Source: BTUB01 sp963836585
GTDB lineage: Bacteria; Babelota; Babeliae; Babelales; Vermiphilaceae
Reading direction: 5' to 3'
NCBI GenBank assembly: GCA_963836585.1
Contig: CAWIJV010000001.1
Location: 186,001 to 250,000 of the forward strand
Length of the DNA stretch: 64,000 bases
Shown here: positions 19,961 to 29,553 of the stretch, piece after piece
Numbering within the stretch: position 1 is the first letter of the stretch
How the letters are laid out: each line of letters begins with the position of its first letter
Notes under the pieces: model-generated
Told to the model about the DNA's origin: nothing
What the model saw: only the letters and a program-made list of their open reading frames with translations
The model's database searches: none
Made by a program: the position numbers and the translations under genes

Positions 19961-21973
19961 ATGCTTGCCGGCGATCAAAGCATCATTCGCATCGGCATTC
20001 AAAATACTCAAACCGGCTCCTTCATGGCAGGTATTTATGGCACACCGGTAAACGGCAATCATCAACCGGTGATTGTGACTCCCAATGGCCAATTGGCGGT
20101 GATCAGTGCGACCGGCACAATTGCTAACCGCTCGACACTGCAAAGCACCGGCTGCACCAACGGCGCGTTCACCGTGAGTGGCGGCGTGGGGATCGGTGGC
20201 AACTTGAATGTCTGCGGAAACATAAATGCGGCAAACTTTAATCTGACCGGCGCAAGTAATTCCGCAGCATGCAATCTCTCAGTGGGTGATAATACCAATA
20301 ATGTGAATGCTGCTGGCGTGACGGGGGTCACAGCGCTGGGTGAAAACGCATTGCAAAGCAATGTGGCCTCGTATAATACAGCAGTGGGTTGCAACGCATT
20401 AAATAATAACAGTAATGTAAATGCTGTTGATAATGTAGCAGTAGGCTATCAAGCATTGCAATCAAATATAAACGGCAGCGATAATGTTGCGATAGGTTTT
20501 CAGGCGATGTTAAATATAACGGGAACCATCACTAGCGTGGCTATCGGAAGTCTTGCCGGTCAAATGATGGGAAGTAGTGATAACGCCAATGTTGCAATAG
20601 GGCGCCGGGCTATGCAAAATTTTCAAGGAGGTATACAGAATGTATCGGTGGGTGCATTTAGTATGCAAAATGTCACAGGATCAACTGGCAATACTGCAGT
20701 TGGCTATGCGGTAATGGAAAATGCTGCAGGTTCTACCGAAAATGTGGCAATTGGATATGCCGCTATGGAAAATTCTACTAATTCCACATTAAATACCGTC
20801 CTTGGATATGAGGCAATGCAAAACTCAACAGGATCGAGTAATGTGGTTATCGGTTTTGCTGCGATGCAGGCCGCAGTGATACCAACTTTTAATGTGGCGA
20901 TTGGGTACTTGGCAATGCAATCTGCAAGTGGGGCAACTAATAATGTGGCGCTTGGCCAAAATGCAATGCGCAATAGCATTGCTTGTAATACTAATATTGG
21001 AATAGGCCTTAATACCATGCTCACTTCCAATGGATCGGCTGATGCGGTTGCTATTGGATACAATACTATGAGAAATGCCAGTGGAACCAGCGCTATTGCA
21101 ATAGGAACCAACGCCATGGAAAATGCTAATAATGTTACTAATACTGTTGCGATTGGAAATGGAAGTATGGCAAATGCTACCGCTGCTAATACGAATGTTG
21201 CAATTGGATTGCAAGCAATGTTGGGTGCTGCTAATGCGAGCACAAATGTTGCAATTGGATCGCAAGCGATGCGTAATAGCACGGGCGCAACCAATAATGT
21301 GGCAATTGGTAATAGTGCTCTTACCACTGGCACAGGCATTAACAATGTTGCTATTGGCACTAATGCACTTGCCAGAAATTTGACCGGTTCAACCAACATC
21401 GCCATTGGCAATAGTGCCGGAAATAATTTTACTGGCGGTGAGAGCAATAACATTGATATTGGCAATGCAGGTGTTCTCAATGATTCAGGCATTATCAGAA
21501 TTGGTACACAAAGCACCCACACCGGTTGCTTTATCGCCGGTATTAATGGCGTTGTAGGAACAGGAAATACGGTAGTAGTAACAAGCGGTAACCAATTAGT
21601 AGCGCCATCATCCTCACGCCGCTACAAAAAAGATATTGCTGATTTAGATGCCGAGCATAATCAAAAAATGCTCAAACTGCGCCCGGTGACCTTCAGTTAC
21701 AAAGGCGATGCGAGCAACAGCAAGCAGTACGGTTTAATTGCCGAAGAAGTGAATGAAATCTATCCAGAAATTGTGGTACGCGATGAAGCGGGCGAGATTT
21801 ACTCAGTCAATTATATGGCACTGATTCCGCTGCTGCTCAAACAGATTCAGGAATATGAAGTGCAATTGAGATCTCACGATGCTCATATGCATCAATCTGA
21901 TGAGCGCATTGCGCAGTTGGAAGCATTGGTGCGGAAATTGCTTGCTAAATCTGAAACCCACGGTCAATGCTAA
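19961..21973 (+). CDS. Surface fibre protein, main repeat region and S74 chaperone
   Basis: 670 codons in the same frame as the preceding entry, with no ribosome site at the ATG, so probably the continuation of that gene after the scar. A second GGVGIGGNLNVCGNI module is about 90% identical in DNA to bases 20-125 of the window. About 28 YadA-head-like repeats (NNVAIGxxAM type) follow, then SSSRRYKKDIADLD and the S74 domain (LRPVTFSYK, QYGLIAEE, YSVNYMALIPLLLKQIQ). A coiled-coil tail ends the protein. S74 domains trimerise the fibre and release themselves by self-cleavage at the Ser near RRYKK. The last 29 bases overlap tdk on the other strand. Confidence 0.8.
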   Translation: MLAGDQSIIRIGIQNTQTGSFMAGIYGTPVNGNHQPVIVTPNGQLAVISATGTIANRSTLQSTGCTNGAFTVSGGVGIGGNLNVCGNINAANFNLTGASNSAACNLSVGDNTNNVNAAGVTGVTALGENALQSNVASYNTAVGCNALNNNSNVNAVDNVAVGYQALQSNINGSDNVAIGFQAMLNITGTITSVAIGSLAGQMMGSSDNANVAIGRRAMQNFQGGIQNVSVGAFSMQNVTGSTGNTAVGYAVMENAAGSTENVAIGYAAMENSTNSTLNTVLGYEAMQNSTGSSNVVIGFAAMQAAVIPTFNVAIGYLAMQSASGATNNVALGQNAMRNSIACNTNIGIGLNTMLTSNGSADAVAIGYNTMRNASGTSAIAIGTNAMENANNVTNTVAIGNGSMANATAANTNVAIGLQAMLGAANASTNVAIGSQAMRNSTGATNNVAIGNSALTTGTGINNVAIGTNALARNLTGSTNIAIGNSAGNNFTGGESNNIDIGNAGVLNDSGIIRIGTQSTHTGCFIAGINGVVGTGNTVVVTSGNQLVAPSSSRRYKKDIADLDAEHNQKMLKLRPVTFSYKGDASNSKQYGLIAEEVNEIYPEIVVRDEAGEIYSVNYMALIPLLLKQIQEYEVQLRSHDAHMHQSDERIAQLEALVRKLLAKSETHGQC

Positions 21974-22559
21974 AGCATCCGCGGCAGCGGGCCTGATACG
22001 CCTCTTGCGCGCCGACCATAATTATTGGATCATCATGTTTGGCTGGTGAGCCGTTCACTAATCGTTGGGTAAAATGCGCATCATGGCCGCATTGCGTGCA
22101 GATGGCTTGAAGTTTGGTAACTTTGTCGGCGATTGCCAAAAGGAGCGGCATGCAGCCAAAAGGCGCGCCACGAAAATCGCGATCAAGGCCAGCGGCAATC
22201 ACGCGCTTTTGCAACGCGACTAATTTGCAGATCACACTCACAATCTCTTGCGCGAAAAATTGCGTTTCATCCAAACCAATCACGCTTGCTTGATGTTCGT
22301 GGGTAATGTTAAGAATGTCTTCTACATTGGAAAGCGGCTGTGCCTCAACTTTGTTGCCATCATGCGATGCTACATATTCTAATCCGTAGCGATGATCAAT
22401 ATTCGGTTTAAAGGTGATCACCGATTGTTGCGCAATCTTAGCGCGCCGTAATCGCCGAATCAATTCTTCTGATTTTCCTGAAAACATGGGGCCGCAGATT
22501 ACTTCTAAACTTCCCTGCGGTGTATGTTGATTGCAAGAAATAGTTTTGTTAATGCTCAT
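21945..22559 (-). CDS. tdk: Thymidine kinase
   Basis: 204 residues, type II thymidine kinase, which phosphorylates thymidine in the salvage pathway. Walker A GPMFSGKSEEL (23-33), catalytic acidic GLDETQFF (Asp97/Glu98), the lasso-domain Cys pairs CTQC and CRGC that bind zinc, and the substrate-site GLDRDFRGAPFG are all present. The C-terminus overlaps the S74 gene by 29 bases tail to tail. No Shine-Dalgarno is visible before the ATG. Scavenging of thymidine fits a host-dependent life. Confidence 0.93.
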   Translation of the reverse strand: MSINKTISCNQHTPQGSLEVICGPMFSGKSEELIRRLRRAKIAQQSVITFKPNIDHRYGLEYVASHDGNKVEAQPLSNVEDILNITHEHQASVIGLDETQFFAQEIVSVICKLVALQKRVIAAGLDRDFRGAPFGCMPLLLAIADKVTKLQAICTQCGHDAHFTQRLVNGSPAKHDDPIIMVGAQEAYQARCRGCFSIDRGFQI

Positions 22560-22862
22560 GTATATAGTTCACAATACTTACTTAATTCTGTGGTTCGAGC
22601 CTACTCCGCCGTAGTTCTAAGCAACGCACCTAGGCTATAACGTAGAGGCTACGAAGGCCGGATACGCTCGCAAGCTCGCACTCACCACGAACGGGGAACC
22701 CCGTTCGCCCTGAGTAGCAGTTTACTGCGTATCGAAGGGTCTTTTTTACCGTACTCAATTTTATAATTTCATCATTTTTTTATTTATCTTTTCTTCGCAT
22801 TGTGAGAAAGTATATCATCAAAGAAAAAGATCGCTACATAAGATAAAAATCGAAGAACTGTT
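22560..22862. repeat. 303-base intergenic region with REP-like palindromes
   Basis: No gene seen. CGAACGGGG (22688-22696) and CCCCGTTCG (22699-22707) form a tight hairpin. It is followed by CCCTGAGTAGCAG...CTGCGTATCGAAGGG (22708-22739) and a six-T run. The CCTGAGTAG...GTATCGAAGG pattern recurs at 32571-32604. Short GCTACG/CGTAG pieces fill 22600-22680. Confidence 0.6.
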
Positions 22863-23570
22863 ATGGAAAATTCTTTAAGCAAATATGTCGCGCAAGCAGG
22901 GCTTGCATCGCGCCGGTCTGCTACTGATCTGATTAAAGATGGCCTGATCAAAGTAAATGGCAAAGTGATAAAAGAACCCGGATATAAAATAAAAAGCGGT
23001 GACACGATCACCTATTTGGGTAAACCGATTCGTGCAGAAAATAAAATTTACATTCTGCTTAATAAGCCTGAAGGCTATATCACCACCGTGGCGGATGAAA
23101 ATAATCGCAAGACGGTCCTGGATCTGGTGCGCTCTGCCACAAGCGCGCGCATCTACCCCATCGGGAGATTGGATCGCGATACCACCGGCCTATTGGTGCT
23201 CACCAATGATGGTAATCTTGCGCAACAACTATCTCATCCGCGCAATGAAGTTGAAAAAGTGTATATTGCCACCGTGGATCGATTGATATCCAAAGAAGAT
23301 TTTGCGCAGATCAAAAAAGGAGTTCATCTCAAGGATGGATTTATCAAAGTTGATGCAGCCCATTTTATTTTGGGCGCCAAGCGCAATAAGGTGAAGCTGG
23401 TTTTGCATAGTGGGAAGAATAGAATTGTTCGGCGCATTTTAGAATTTTTTGGCTATCGCGTGATGGCGCTCGATCGGGTGGCCTATGCAGGCCTTGCCAA
23501 AAAAGGATTAAAGCCGGGCCGCTGGCGTTTGTTGCGCGCAGATGAAATTTTACAATTACGAAAAAAATAA
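22863..23570 (+). CDS. rluB: rRNA pseudouridine synthase, RsuA/RluB family
   Basis: 235 residues. An S4 RNA-binding domain (about 3-50, SKYVAQAGLASRRSATDLI) precedes the synthase domain with the family motif IYPIGRLDRDTTGLLVLTND, where Asp104 is the catalytic residue. KVYIATVDR and GKNRIVRRILEFFGYRVMAL are also conserved. The RluB type modifies helix 80 of 23S rRNA and RsuA modifies 16S; length and the SGKNRIVRR segment fit RluB, but the choice between subfamilies is not certain. It is 27 bases upstream of murA and likely cotranscribed. Confidence 0.87.
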   Translation: MENSLSKYVAQAGLASRRSATDLIKDGLIKVNGKVIKEPGYKIKSGDTITYLGKPIRAENKIYILLNKPEGYITTVADENNRKTVLDLVRSATSARIYPIGRLDRDTTGLLVLTNDGNLAQQLSHPRNEVEKVYIATVDRLISKEDFAQIKKGVHLKDGFIKVDAAHFILGAKRNKVKLVLHSGKNRIVRRILEFFGYRVMALDRVAYAGLAKKGLKPGRWRLLRADEILQLRKK

Positions 23571-23597
23571 CATGATACAAAAAAGTAGGTAATTTAT

Positions 23598-24939
23598 ATG
23601 TCGCAAACATCCTATATCGCTATTGAAACATCACCGGCATTGCAAGGCACGATTGATTTGGCAGGCGCCAAAAATGCGGTGCTGGTAATTATCACTTCAC
23701 TATTGCTCACGCGGGGCAAATCCCGCTTGATGAATGTTCCTGCTTCTGATGATGTGCTGCTCATGATCACTTTGATGCAGCAGCTGGGAGCAGAAGTTTT
23801 CTTTTATCCGCATGAGCATATTCTTGAAGTGGATACCAGCCCGGTATGCAAGTGGCAGGTGAGCGCTGATATTATGAAAAAGATGCGCGCTTCAGTGCTG
23901 GCAATGGGGCCGTTGCTGGCGCGATTTGGCAAGGCTGACATTGCTCTGCCCGGCGGCTGCAGAATTGGCACGCGGCCCATCGATTATCATCTTAAAAATT
24001 TTAAAAAAATGGGCGTGATGATTGATGAGCATGGCGAGCATGTAACTGCGCGTGCTTCATTGCTCCATGCGCAGCGCATTGTGCTTGAGTATCCGAGTGT
24101 GGGCGCCACCGAAAATATTTTGATGACTGCAACGCTGGTGCCGGGAATCACTACCATTGTGAATGCGGCGCTTGAGCCGGAAGTGTTTGATCTGATCGCT
24201 ATCTTAAAAAAGATGGGTGCAAAAATTTGCATTGAGGCTCCGGCGATTATCATCATTGAGGGGGTGAGCAGTTTGCAGCCGGTGGAGCATGCGATTATTC
24301 CGGATCGCTTGGAGGCAGGATCATTACTGTTGGCTGCGGCAATCACGGGGGGTTCAATTAATTTGCCGCAGGCGCATGCCCATTCCATGGATGTCTTTTT
24401 GCTTAAGTTGGAAGAGATGGGCCATGAGATTATCGTGGGGCCGCAAGGGATTGGCATCAGCATAAAAGCGACTAAAAACCCACGGGCAGTATCATTTAAA
24501 ACGGCGCCGTATCCGGGATTTCCTACCGATCTGCAGGCGCCATTCACCGCAGCGCTCTGCTTGGCCGAAGGAACAAGTATCGTAGAAGAAACGGTGTTTG
24601 AAAATCGGTTACTCCATGTGCCGGAATTGCAAAAGATGGGGGCGCAGATTAAAGTTGAATTTCATAAGGCGATTATCACCGGTATTGATCAGTTGTTTGG
24701 CGCCTCAGTGATCGCGACTGACATTCGCGCTTCATGCGCCTTGGTGTTGGCCGGATTGGTGGCGCGCGGCTCCACGATTATGACCGGCATTCATCACTGG
24801 CGCCGCGGCTATGAAGGGCTTGGAAGAAAAGTTGGTGCTGCTGGGCGCCCAAGTGGCCGTGCATACCCAGCAAGAAGATGCAACAATGCTTTACGCCGGG
24901 CCCGAATCGGTTTTGCTTGAACAGATTCCGGTGAAGTAA
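23598..24939 (+). CDS. murA: UDP-GlcNAc enolpyruvyl transferase MurA, 3' frameshift
   Basis: First step of peptidoglycan synthesis: adds enolpyruvate to UDP-GlcNAc. AGAKNAVL near the start, the active-site loop LPGGCRIGTRPIDYH with Cys121 (the residue attacked by fosfomycin), and PTDLQAPFTAALCLAEG are intact. The listed frame ends at 24920 with a spurious Arg-rich tail. One extra G near 24821-24823 explains this: in the next frame the sequence reads LEEKLVLLGAQVAVHTQQED and ends at TAA 24937-24939, as MurA should. Either a late frameshift or a sequencing error. Presence of murA shows that the cell makes peptidoglycan. Confidence 0.9.
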
Positions 24940-25977
24940 TTATTTTGGTATATGAATGAACTTCTTCGGCACTTCTTTTACCACATCTTTGGCAGATTTA
25001 TCATTGCGCAATCCGCGGTAACGGCCGACGCGCAGTTTGCCCGCGTTGGTCCACTGGGCAAAGCCAAATTCGCCCACCAGAATGGGGCGGACCCAATGTA
25101 CATTTATTTGTGGCCCATCATAATCGGAGAAGGGGCATTTTTTGGCGGCAATTGCGCGTAATTTTTTGCCGAGCATGCGTAAAGTTTCTTCACTATAGCC
25201 GGTGCCGACTTTGCCCGCGAATTTGAGCTTTTTATTTTTGGCATAATAGCCAACCAGCAGCGCGCCTAAATCGGTGCGGCCACCTTTGGGGCTGGTGTAC
25301 CCACCAATTACCAGCTCTTGCTGCATGATGCATTTGAATTTGAGCCAGTGCGGAGAGCGAATTCCTTCATAGATGCTGTCTGACTTTTTGACAATCAGAC
25401 CTTCCCAATGGAGCTGACATGCTTTTTTAAAGTAGGCTATGGCATCGCCAACTTTATGTTCGGTATAGGTGAGTATATCGTTATAATTCAGTAATTTTTT
25501 AAGTACCGCCTTGCGCGCGAGCAGTGGCATTTTGCGTAGATCATAGCCGCTTGCATACATCAGATCAAAAATTCGGAGTGAAACGGGCACTTCTTTGGTT
25601 TTTGCTTCGATTGCTTCCAGATCTTTTAAATTGATGCGGGATTGCAACAGCTCAAAATCGGAAAGTCCTTTATGCGTGGCAACAATTTCACCATCCACAA
25701 TAAAATTATCCGCGCGCTGTTTTTCAAAGGCTTTTACCAGATCCGGATACTCATTGTTGATTACGCGCCGATTGCGCGAGAGTAATCGCACCGCGCCATC
25801 TTTTTTAATCGCCTGGCAGCGTTCGCCATCAAATTTATGCTCATAGACCCACTCATTGCTGGAAAAATAGTCGGTGGTAAGAGTGGCCAGCATGGGCGGA
25901 ATAAATGGAGGCTGAGTAATTTTTTTGCGTTTATCTAATGCCGATTTGGATAATCCGGCAAATAATGAGCGTTTCAT
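24940..25977 (-). CDS. ATP-dependent DNA ligase, LigD ligase-domain type
   Basis: 345 residues. Motif I YEHKFDGERCQAI with catalytic Lys48, RNRR (motif Ia), FIVDGEIV (III), WEGLIVKK (IV) and WLKFKC (V) make up the nucleotidyltransferase domain. The OB domain with VIGGYTSPKGGRTDLGALLVG and KVGTGYSEETL follows. This matches the ligase domain of LigD used in bacterial end joining, but without fused polymerase or nuclease parts, and no ku gene is in the window. AGGA lies before the ATG. It converges on murA with no gap. Confidence 0.9.
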   Translation of the reverse strand: MKRSLFAGLSKSALDKRKKITQPPFIPPMLATLTTDYFSSNEWVYEHKFDGERCQAIKKDGAVRLLSRNRRVINNEYPDLVKAFEKQRADNFIVDGEIVATHKGLSDFELLQSRINLKDLEAIEAKTKEVPVSLRIFDLMYASGYDLRKMPLLARKAVLKKLLNYNDILTYTEHKVGDAIAYFKKACQLHWEGLIVKKSDSIYEGIRSPHWLKFKCIMQQELVIGGYTSPKGGRTDLGALLVGYYAKNKKLKFAGKVGTGYSEETLRMLGKKLRAIAAKKCPFSDYDGPQINVHWVRPILVGEFGFAQWTNAGKLRVGRYRGLRNDKSAKDVVKEVPKKFIHIPK

Positions 25978-26078
25978 AAAAATCCTATCGGTTATAGGAT
26001 AACCTTAGAATTTTTTGGTGGCGGGAAGCAAGGAATTGCAGCAAATTTATAGTTTATGAGATTTTTTCTCGCAATCTG

Positions 26079-26108
26079 TTGACTTTTATGGTCAAATAGG
26101 CCGATAAT
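26079..26108 (+). promoter_or_regulatory. Promoter of the RloA-like gene
   Basis: TTGACT (26079-26084) and GATAAT (26103-26108), 18 bases apart, 44 bases before the preferred ATG at 26152. Confidence 0.45.
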
Positions 26109-26151
26109 GAATATGTAAATGAGCTATTTTATCACAAGCCGAGGGTTTATA

Positions 26152-27540
26152 ATGCTTTTATGGTGCTCAATTGAGAATTGGATGTCTTTTAGGGATCGGG
26201 TTTCTTTCTCTATGATAGCGAGCAAGGAACGCCAACACAAGAGGCGGGTTGCGCAGATCTCTAAGTATAAATTAGGGGTTTTGCCTATTGCGGCGGTCTA
26301 TGGGGGGAATGCTTCGGGGAAGACAAACTTTTTTAAGGCGCTTTGGTTTGCGCAAGAATTTGTGGTGAGGGGTACGCAGCCGGGTAGCATCATTCCTGTT
26401 GAACCGTTTCGTCTTGATAACAAAAAGATGGCAGGGCCCAGTTTTTTCTCATTCGAGTTATTAATTGATGATGAAATTTATGAGTTGAGCTTTTGGGTTA
26501 CCTATAATCGAGTGGTGGAAGAAAAGCTCGTGCGTATCTTGGCAACAAGTGAAAAAGTTTTGTACGAAAGAAAAAACGGTAAACTTGTTTTAGATAAATC
26601 ATTTGAAGATGATAAAGAGCTACAATTTGCTTTTAATGGCACGCGCGATAATCAGCTTTTCTTGACCAATTCAGTATCGCAAAAAAAGGATAATTTTCGC
26701 TCGGTATACGATTGGTTCAAGGATAATTTAGTATTAATCGGGCCTGATCATCGCTTTGGCTTTTTTGAATATTTTTTTGATGAAGGGCATGCGCTATATA
26801 AACCAATGAACACAATGCTTGCGCAGCTTGATACGGGAATAGCCCATTTGGGTAGTGAGGAGCTTGATGTTAACAGTCCCTTAATTCCTGAAATGATCAA
26901 GATGAAAATTCGGGGCGATTTGCTCGAAGGAGTAACATATAAATTTATTAGTCCGATCACCAATGATCGTATCATAGTGACCAGAAAAAATGGTCAGATT
27001 ATTGTGAAAAAGTTGGTGACGTATCATAGAAAATTGGATGGTGGTGAGATTAAATTTGAGGTACGGCAAGAGTCGGATGGCTCGCAGCGTCTTATTGATT
27101 TGTTGCCGGCATTTATTCCGCAGGCCTCTGTGCATCATTCTAAAAAAGTTTTTGTTATTGATGAAATTGATCGCAGTTTGCATGCAGTTTTAACGCGTCG
27201 GCTGTTGGAAATATATTTGTCCGGCTGTTCGCATGAAAGCCGCACGCAGTTGCTCTTTACGACGCATGATGTTTTCTTAATGGATCAAGATTTATTGCGG
27301 CGCGATGAGATGTGGATAGCAGAGCGGGATGTGAACGGCGCTTCACAGCTTGTCTCGTTTAGTGAATTTAAAGATGTGCGATACGATAAAGACATTCGCA
27401 AAAGCTACCTGCAGGGCCGCCTGGGAGGAATTCCGCGCATATTGTTGAGCGCTATCAGGGATACTGCATCATGTAAAATACGCGACGCACTTTTTATCGG
27501 CCACTGGGAGAGCGGCGGTATAAAAAACTGTTTGCCATAG
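26152..27540 (+). CDS. RloA-type AAA ATPase of a defence locus
   Basis: The ATG at 26152 gives MLLWCSIENWMSFRDRVSFSM, the usual start of this ABC-like ATPase family (AAA_15/AAA_21); an upstream in-frame ATG at 26119 lacks family similarity. Walker A is YGGNASGKTN and Walker B KVFVIDEIDRSLH, with QLLFTTHDVFLMDQ as the switch. Homologues form two-gene loci with RloB, found near restriction systems and linked to phage defence. The RloB remnant follows directly. The family C-terminus normally ends soon after YLQGRLGGIP; here about 32 extra codons run over the rloB start, so the end may be frameshifted. Confidence 0.75.
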   Translation: MLLWCSIENWMSFRDRVSFSMIASKERQHKRRVAQISKYKLGVLPIAAVYGGNASGKTNFFKALWFAQEFVVRGTQPGSIIPVEPFRLDNKKMAGPSFFSFELLIDDEIYELSFWVTYNRVVEEKLVRILATSEKVLYERKNGKLVLDKSFEDDKELQFAFNGTRDNQLFLTNSVSQKKDNFRSVYDWFKDNLVLIGPDHRFGFFEYFFDEGHALYKPMNTMLAQLDTGIAHLGSEELDVNSPLIPEMIKMKIRGDLLEGVTYKFISPITNDRIIVTRKNGQIIVKKLVTYHRKLDGGEIKFEVRQESDGSQRLIDLLPAFIPQASVHHSKKVFVIDEIDRSLHAVLTRRLLEIYLSGCSHESRTQLLFTTHDVFLMDQDLLRRDEMWIAERDVNGASQLVSFSEFKDVRYDKDIRKSYLQGRLGGIPRILLSAIRDTASCKIRDALFIGHWESGGIKNCLP

Positions 27541-28122
27541 TAGTTGAAGGCAGAAAAACCGAACCTCAATATTTTGGAAAGATTAGTCTCATGAATCCCG
27601 CGGTGATCATAGTGTGCCTCACGGAAATACAAAGCGCTCCGCACTATTTGCTGCAACGCATGAAGCGCTATATCAAGCAAAACTCATTGCTAAAATCTGA
27701 TGAAGCATGGATTGTGATGGATAAAGATGAGTGGACCGATCAGCAGTTGCAGGAGCTGATGGCATGGAGCCGCATCGATGCTAGATATGGCTTGGCATTA
27801 AGCAATCCCAATTTTAAGTATTGGCTCTTGCTGCATTGAGAAGGGATCAAATATTTCCAGTGCTCGCGCCTGTTTGGATCGATTGAAAAAGCATGTATCC
27901 AATTACGAAAAGTCGGTGAATTATAACATCACCAAAGAGATGGTGGATAAAGCCATTGATTGCGCGAGAAAACGTGATCAGCCCCCATGCAAAGATTGGC
28001 CGCGATCATGTGGGTCTACAACAGTCTATCGATTGGTTGAAGTGTTATTCTTCAAATGGTCCACCAAAATCTTTAGGGGTAAGGCCAAGTTTTTTAGCCG
28101 CAGCTCTGCCTTTTTTTGCTAA
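27471..28122 (+). pseudogene. rloB remnant with nonsense and frameshift mutations
   Basis: The frame starting ATG at 27471 has TAA as codon 2; an AAA there would give MKNTRRTF...KKLFAIVVEGRKTEPQYF, the typical RloB start. The frame continues through DEAWIVMDKDEW and LALSNPNFKYWLLLH to a stop at 27837. Two missing bases there shift it into the frame from 27845 (SNISSARACLDRLKKHV, KEMVDKAI, PPCKDWPRS, STTVYRLVE). RloB is the presumed effector paired with RloA. With a stop at codon 2 and a frameshift it is almost certainly inactive. The 3' end overlaps an RHH gene on the other strand. Confidence 0.75.
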
Positions 28123-28268
28123 GATTTTGAGTGACCGTTGTGCTTTATATTGCCTAAATGATTCGCGAATAAGCTCGCTGACAGTACGATGTTCTTTATT
28201 TGCCAGTTTTTGGATCTCTTTGCCCATTTCAACAGGAATCGAGATAGTAATAGTTTTATGCTTTTCAT
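28045..28268 (-). pseudogene. Ribbon-helix-helix antitoxin-like gene, start out of frame
   Basis: From the ATG at 28227 the frame encodes 60 residues: MGKEIQKLANKEHRTVSELI and RESFRQYKAQRSL, the two helices of a CopG/RHH DNA-binding protein. The codons just upstream, TITISIPVE, are the expected RHH beta-strand, but no ATG is in frame. The natural ATG at 28266-28268 (MKSIK) is one base out, at the A run near 28253-28257. It was probably an antitoxin. No toxin gene is recognisable beside it; a RelE/ParE partner would be expected downstream, where rloB now lies. Confidence 0.55.
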
Positions 28269-28275
28269 AAAATGC

Positions 28276-29401
28276 TTTTCTACATAAATATTTTTACCAA
28301 GGCATCAAGTTTTTGCCATGCTACCGCTTTGCCTCTGGTCCGCGTTTGATTTTGCTCGCCTCCATAGACAACCACAGGCTCTTGCGTATTGTTTATCTGT
28401 TCTTGAATCATAGTGTTTGAAAAAAGTAGCCACGCATTTGTGAGGCTTTGATTTCGACCGGGATTGTTTTCCCACCCAGTTCTATAATAAGATCAATCTC
28501 ATTTTTATTATTGTCTCTTAAAAAGGTGAGCGTTGGCCGCATGCCATGGCTATTAAAATTTTTCATCAAGTCTACGATTATCATATTTTCAAAAAGTGCT
28601 CCATAGATGATCCGCTCTTTAATAATGATATCTTTGTTTACGCCCATAAGAGTTGCGGCAAGACCGACGTCATAAAAAAATAGTTTCGGAGATTTTGTGA
28701 GCCGTTTTCCTAAATTATCATGATAAGAAGGCAGTAAAAACAAAATGAAACTTGTTTCCAACAAAGCCAGCCAGCTTCTTGCGGTGCTTTCAGTGATGCC
28801 ACAATTGCCGGCAATATCGGCAATATTAAGAATTCCACACCCACAGTGAGGATATTTTAAAAATTTCTTGAAATCAAATTTTTCTATGTTTCGATGGTTC
28901 TGGTATCTCTTTCCTAATATTTGAGATAGCGTTTTCAGAATATTCCCGCGAAATAATATTGTGGCTGATAAAATGGAGAAAAATCCATTGAATATTTGAT
29001 CTTCAACATTTCAAGAAGCAGATTAGCGCTTTCTAATTCTGCAATTGAGAGTGGTAATAGATTATAAAAATAGACCCTGCCTGCCAGTGATTCATTTATT
29101 TTTTCACAAAGAAAGTTTTGGATCCGGTTAAGACGAAATAACCCGATTGTGGGTTTTAGCCAGCTTCGACGTTTATTTGAGGAAATAGTTGTGGGGTATA
29201 CTGCGCTTCATCAATGATCAGCCCATGCTCATTTTTATAGGTATTTAAAAATCCCTTGGGATCTGAGGAGGCAAACTCAAATAATTGGTCATCTTGCATA
29301 TAAGATATACGTAGCTTTGAAAATATGTTACTTTCGACCAACGTCGATTTGCCTGATCCGGCATTGCCGATGATCGCTACAATGCTTCTGATAGGCTCCA
29401 T
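28276..29401 (-). pseudogene. AAA_14/DUF4143 ATPase remnant
   Basis: Read from 29401 downward: MEPIRSIVAIIGNAGSGKST (Walker A), LIIDEAQYTPQLFPQI (Walker B), then a TAA replacing an expected Lys near 29156. The same frame goes on as NPQSGYFVLTGSKTFF. After an indel, INESLAGRVYFYNLLPLSIAEL continues; another shift leads to GITESTARSWLALLETSF, LFFYDVGLAATLMGV and NEIDLIIELGGKTIPVEIKA (nuclease-like DUF4143). A last shift near 28420 gives PVVVYGGEQNQTRTRGKAV. At least one nonsense and three frameshift changes make it a clear pseudogene. Intact members are accessory ATPases of unknown role. Confidence 0.75.
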
Positions 29402-29553
29402 AGTTTTAAAAAGGGTGCCATAAATAGTTTTATAAGCATATGAGCTCTTATTTATATAAATCCTATCATGAGTGTAGTGATTTACATAAGGCTTATGTAG
29501 TGATTTGTATAACTTATACCTGTAAATGAGGTAAAAATTTAGCAAGGAGGGGT

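Noticed and set aside
20704..21522. Long minus-strand frame opposite the fibre repeats, hydrophobic-looking
   Set aside because: It is the complement of repeat codons (GTGGCAATTGG reads as Pro/Ile/Ala-rich). No start signal or family. Same for 19285-19914, 562-1008 and similar.
24931..25161. Plus-strand frame at the murA-ligase junction
   Set aside because: Shadow of the ligase gene, whose motifs are continuous on the minus strand.
26119..26151. Upstream ATG of the RloA-like gene
   Set aside because: The 11 added residues have no family similarity; MLLWCSIENW is the typical start.
27956..28270. Plus-strand frame of 104 codons
   Set aside because: It is out of frame with the rloB remnant and antisense to the RHH gene; no family features.
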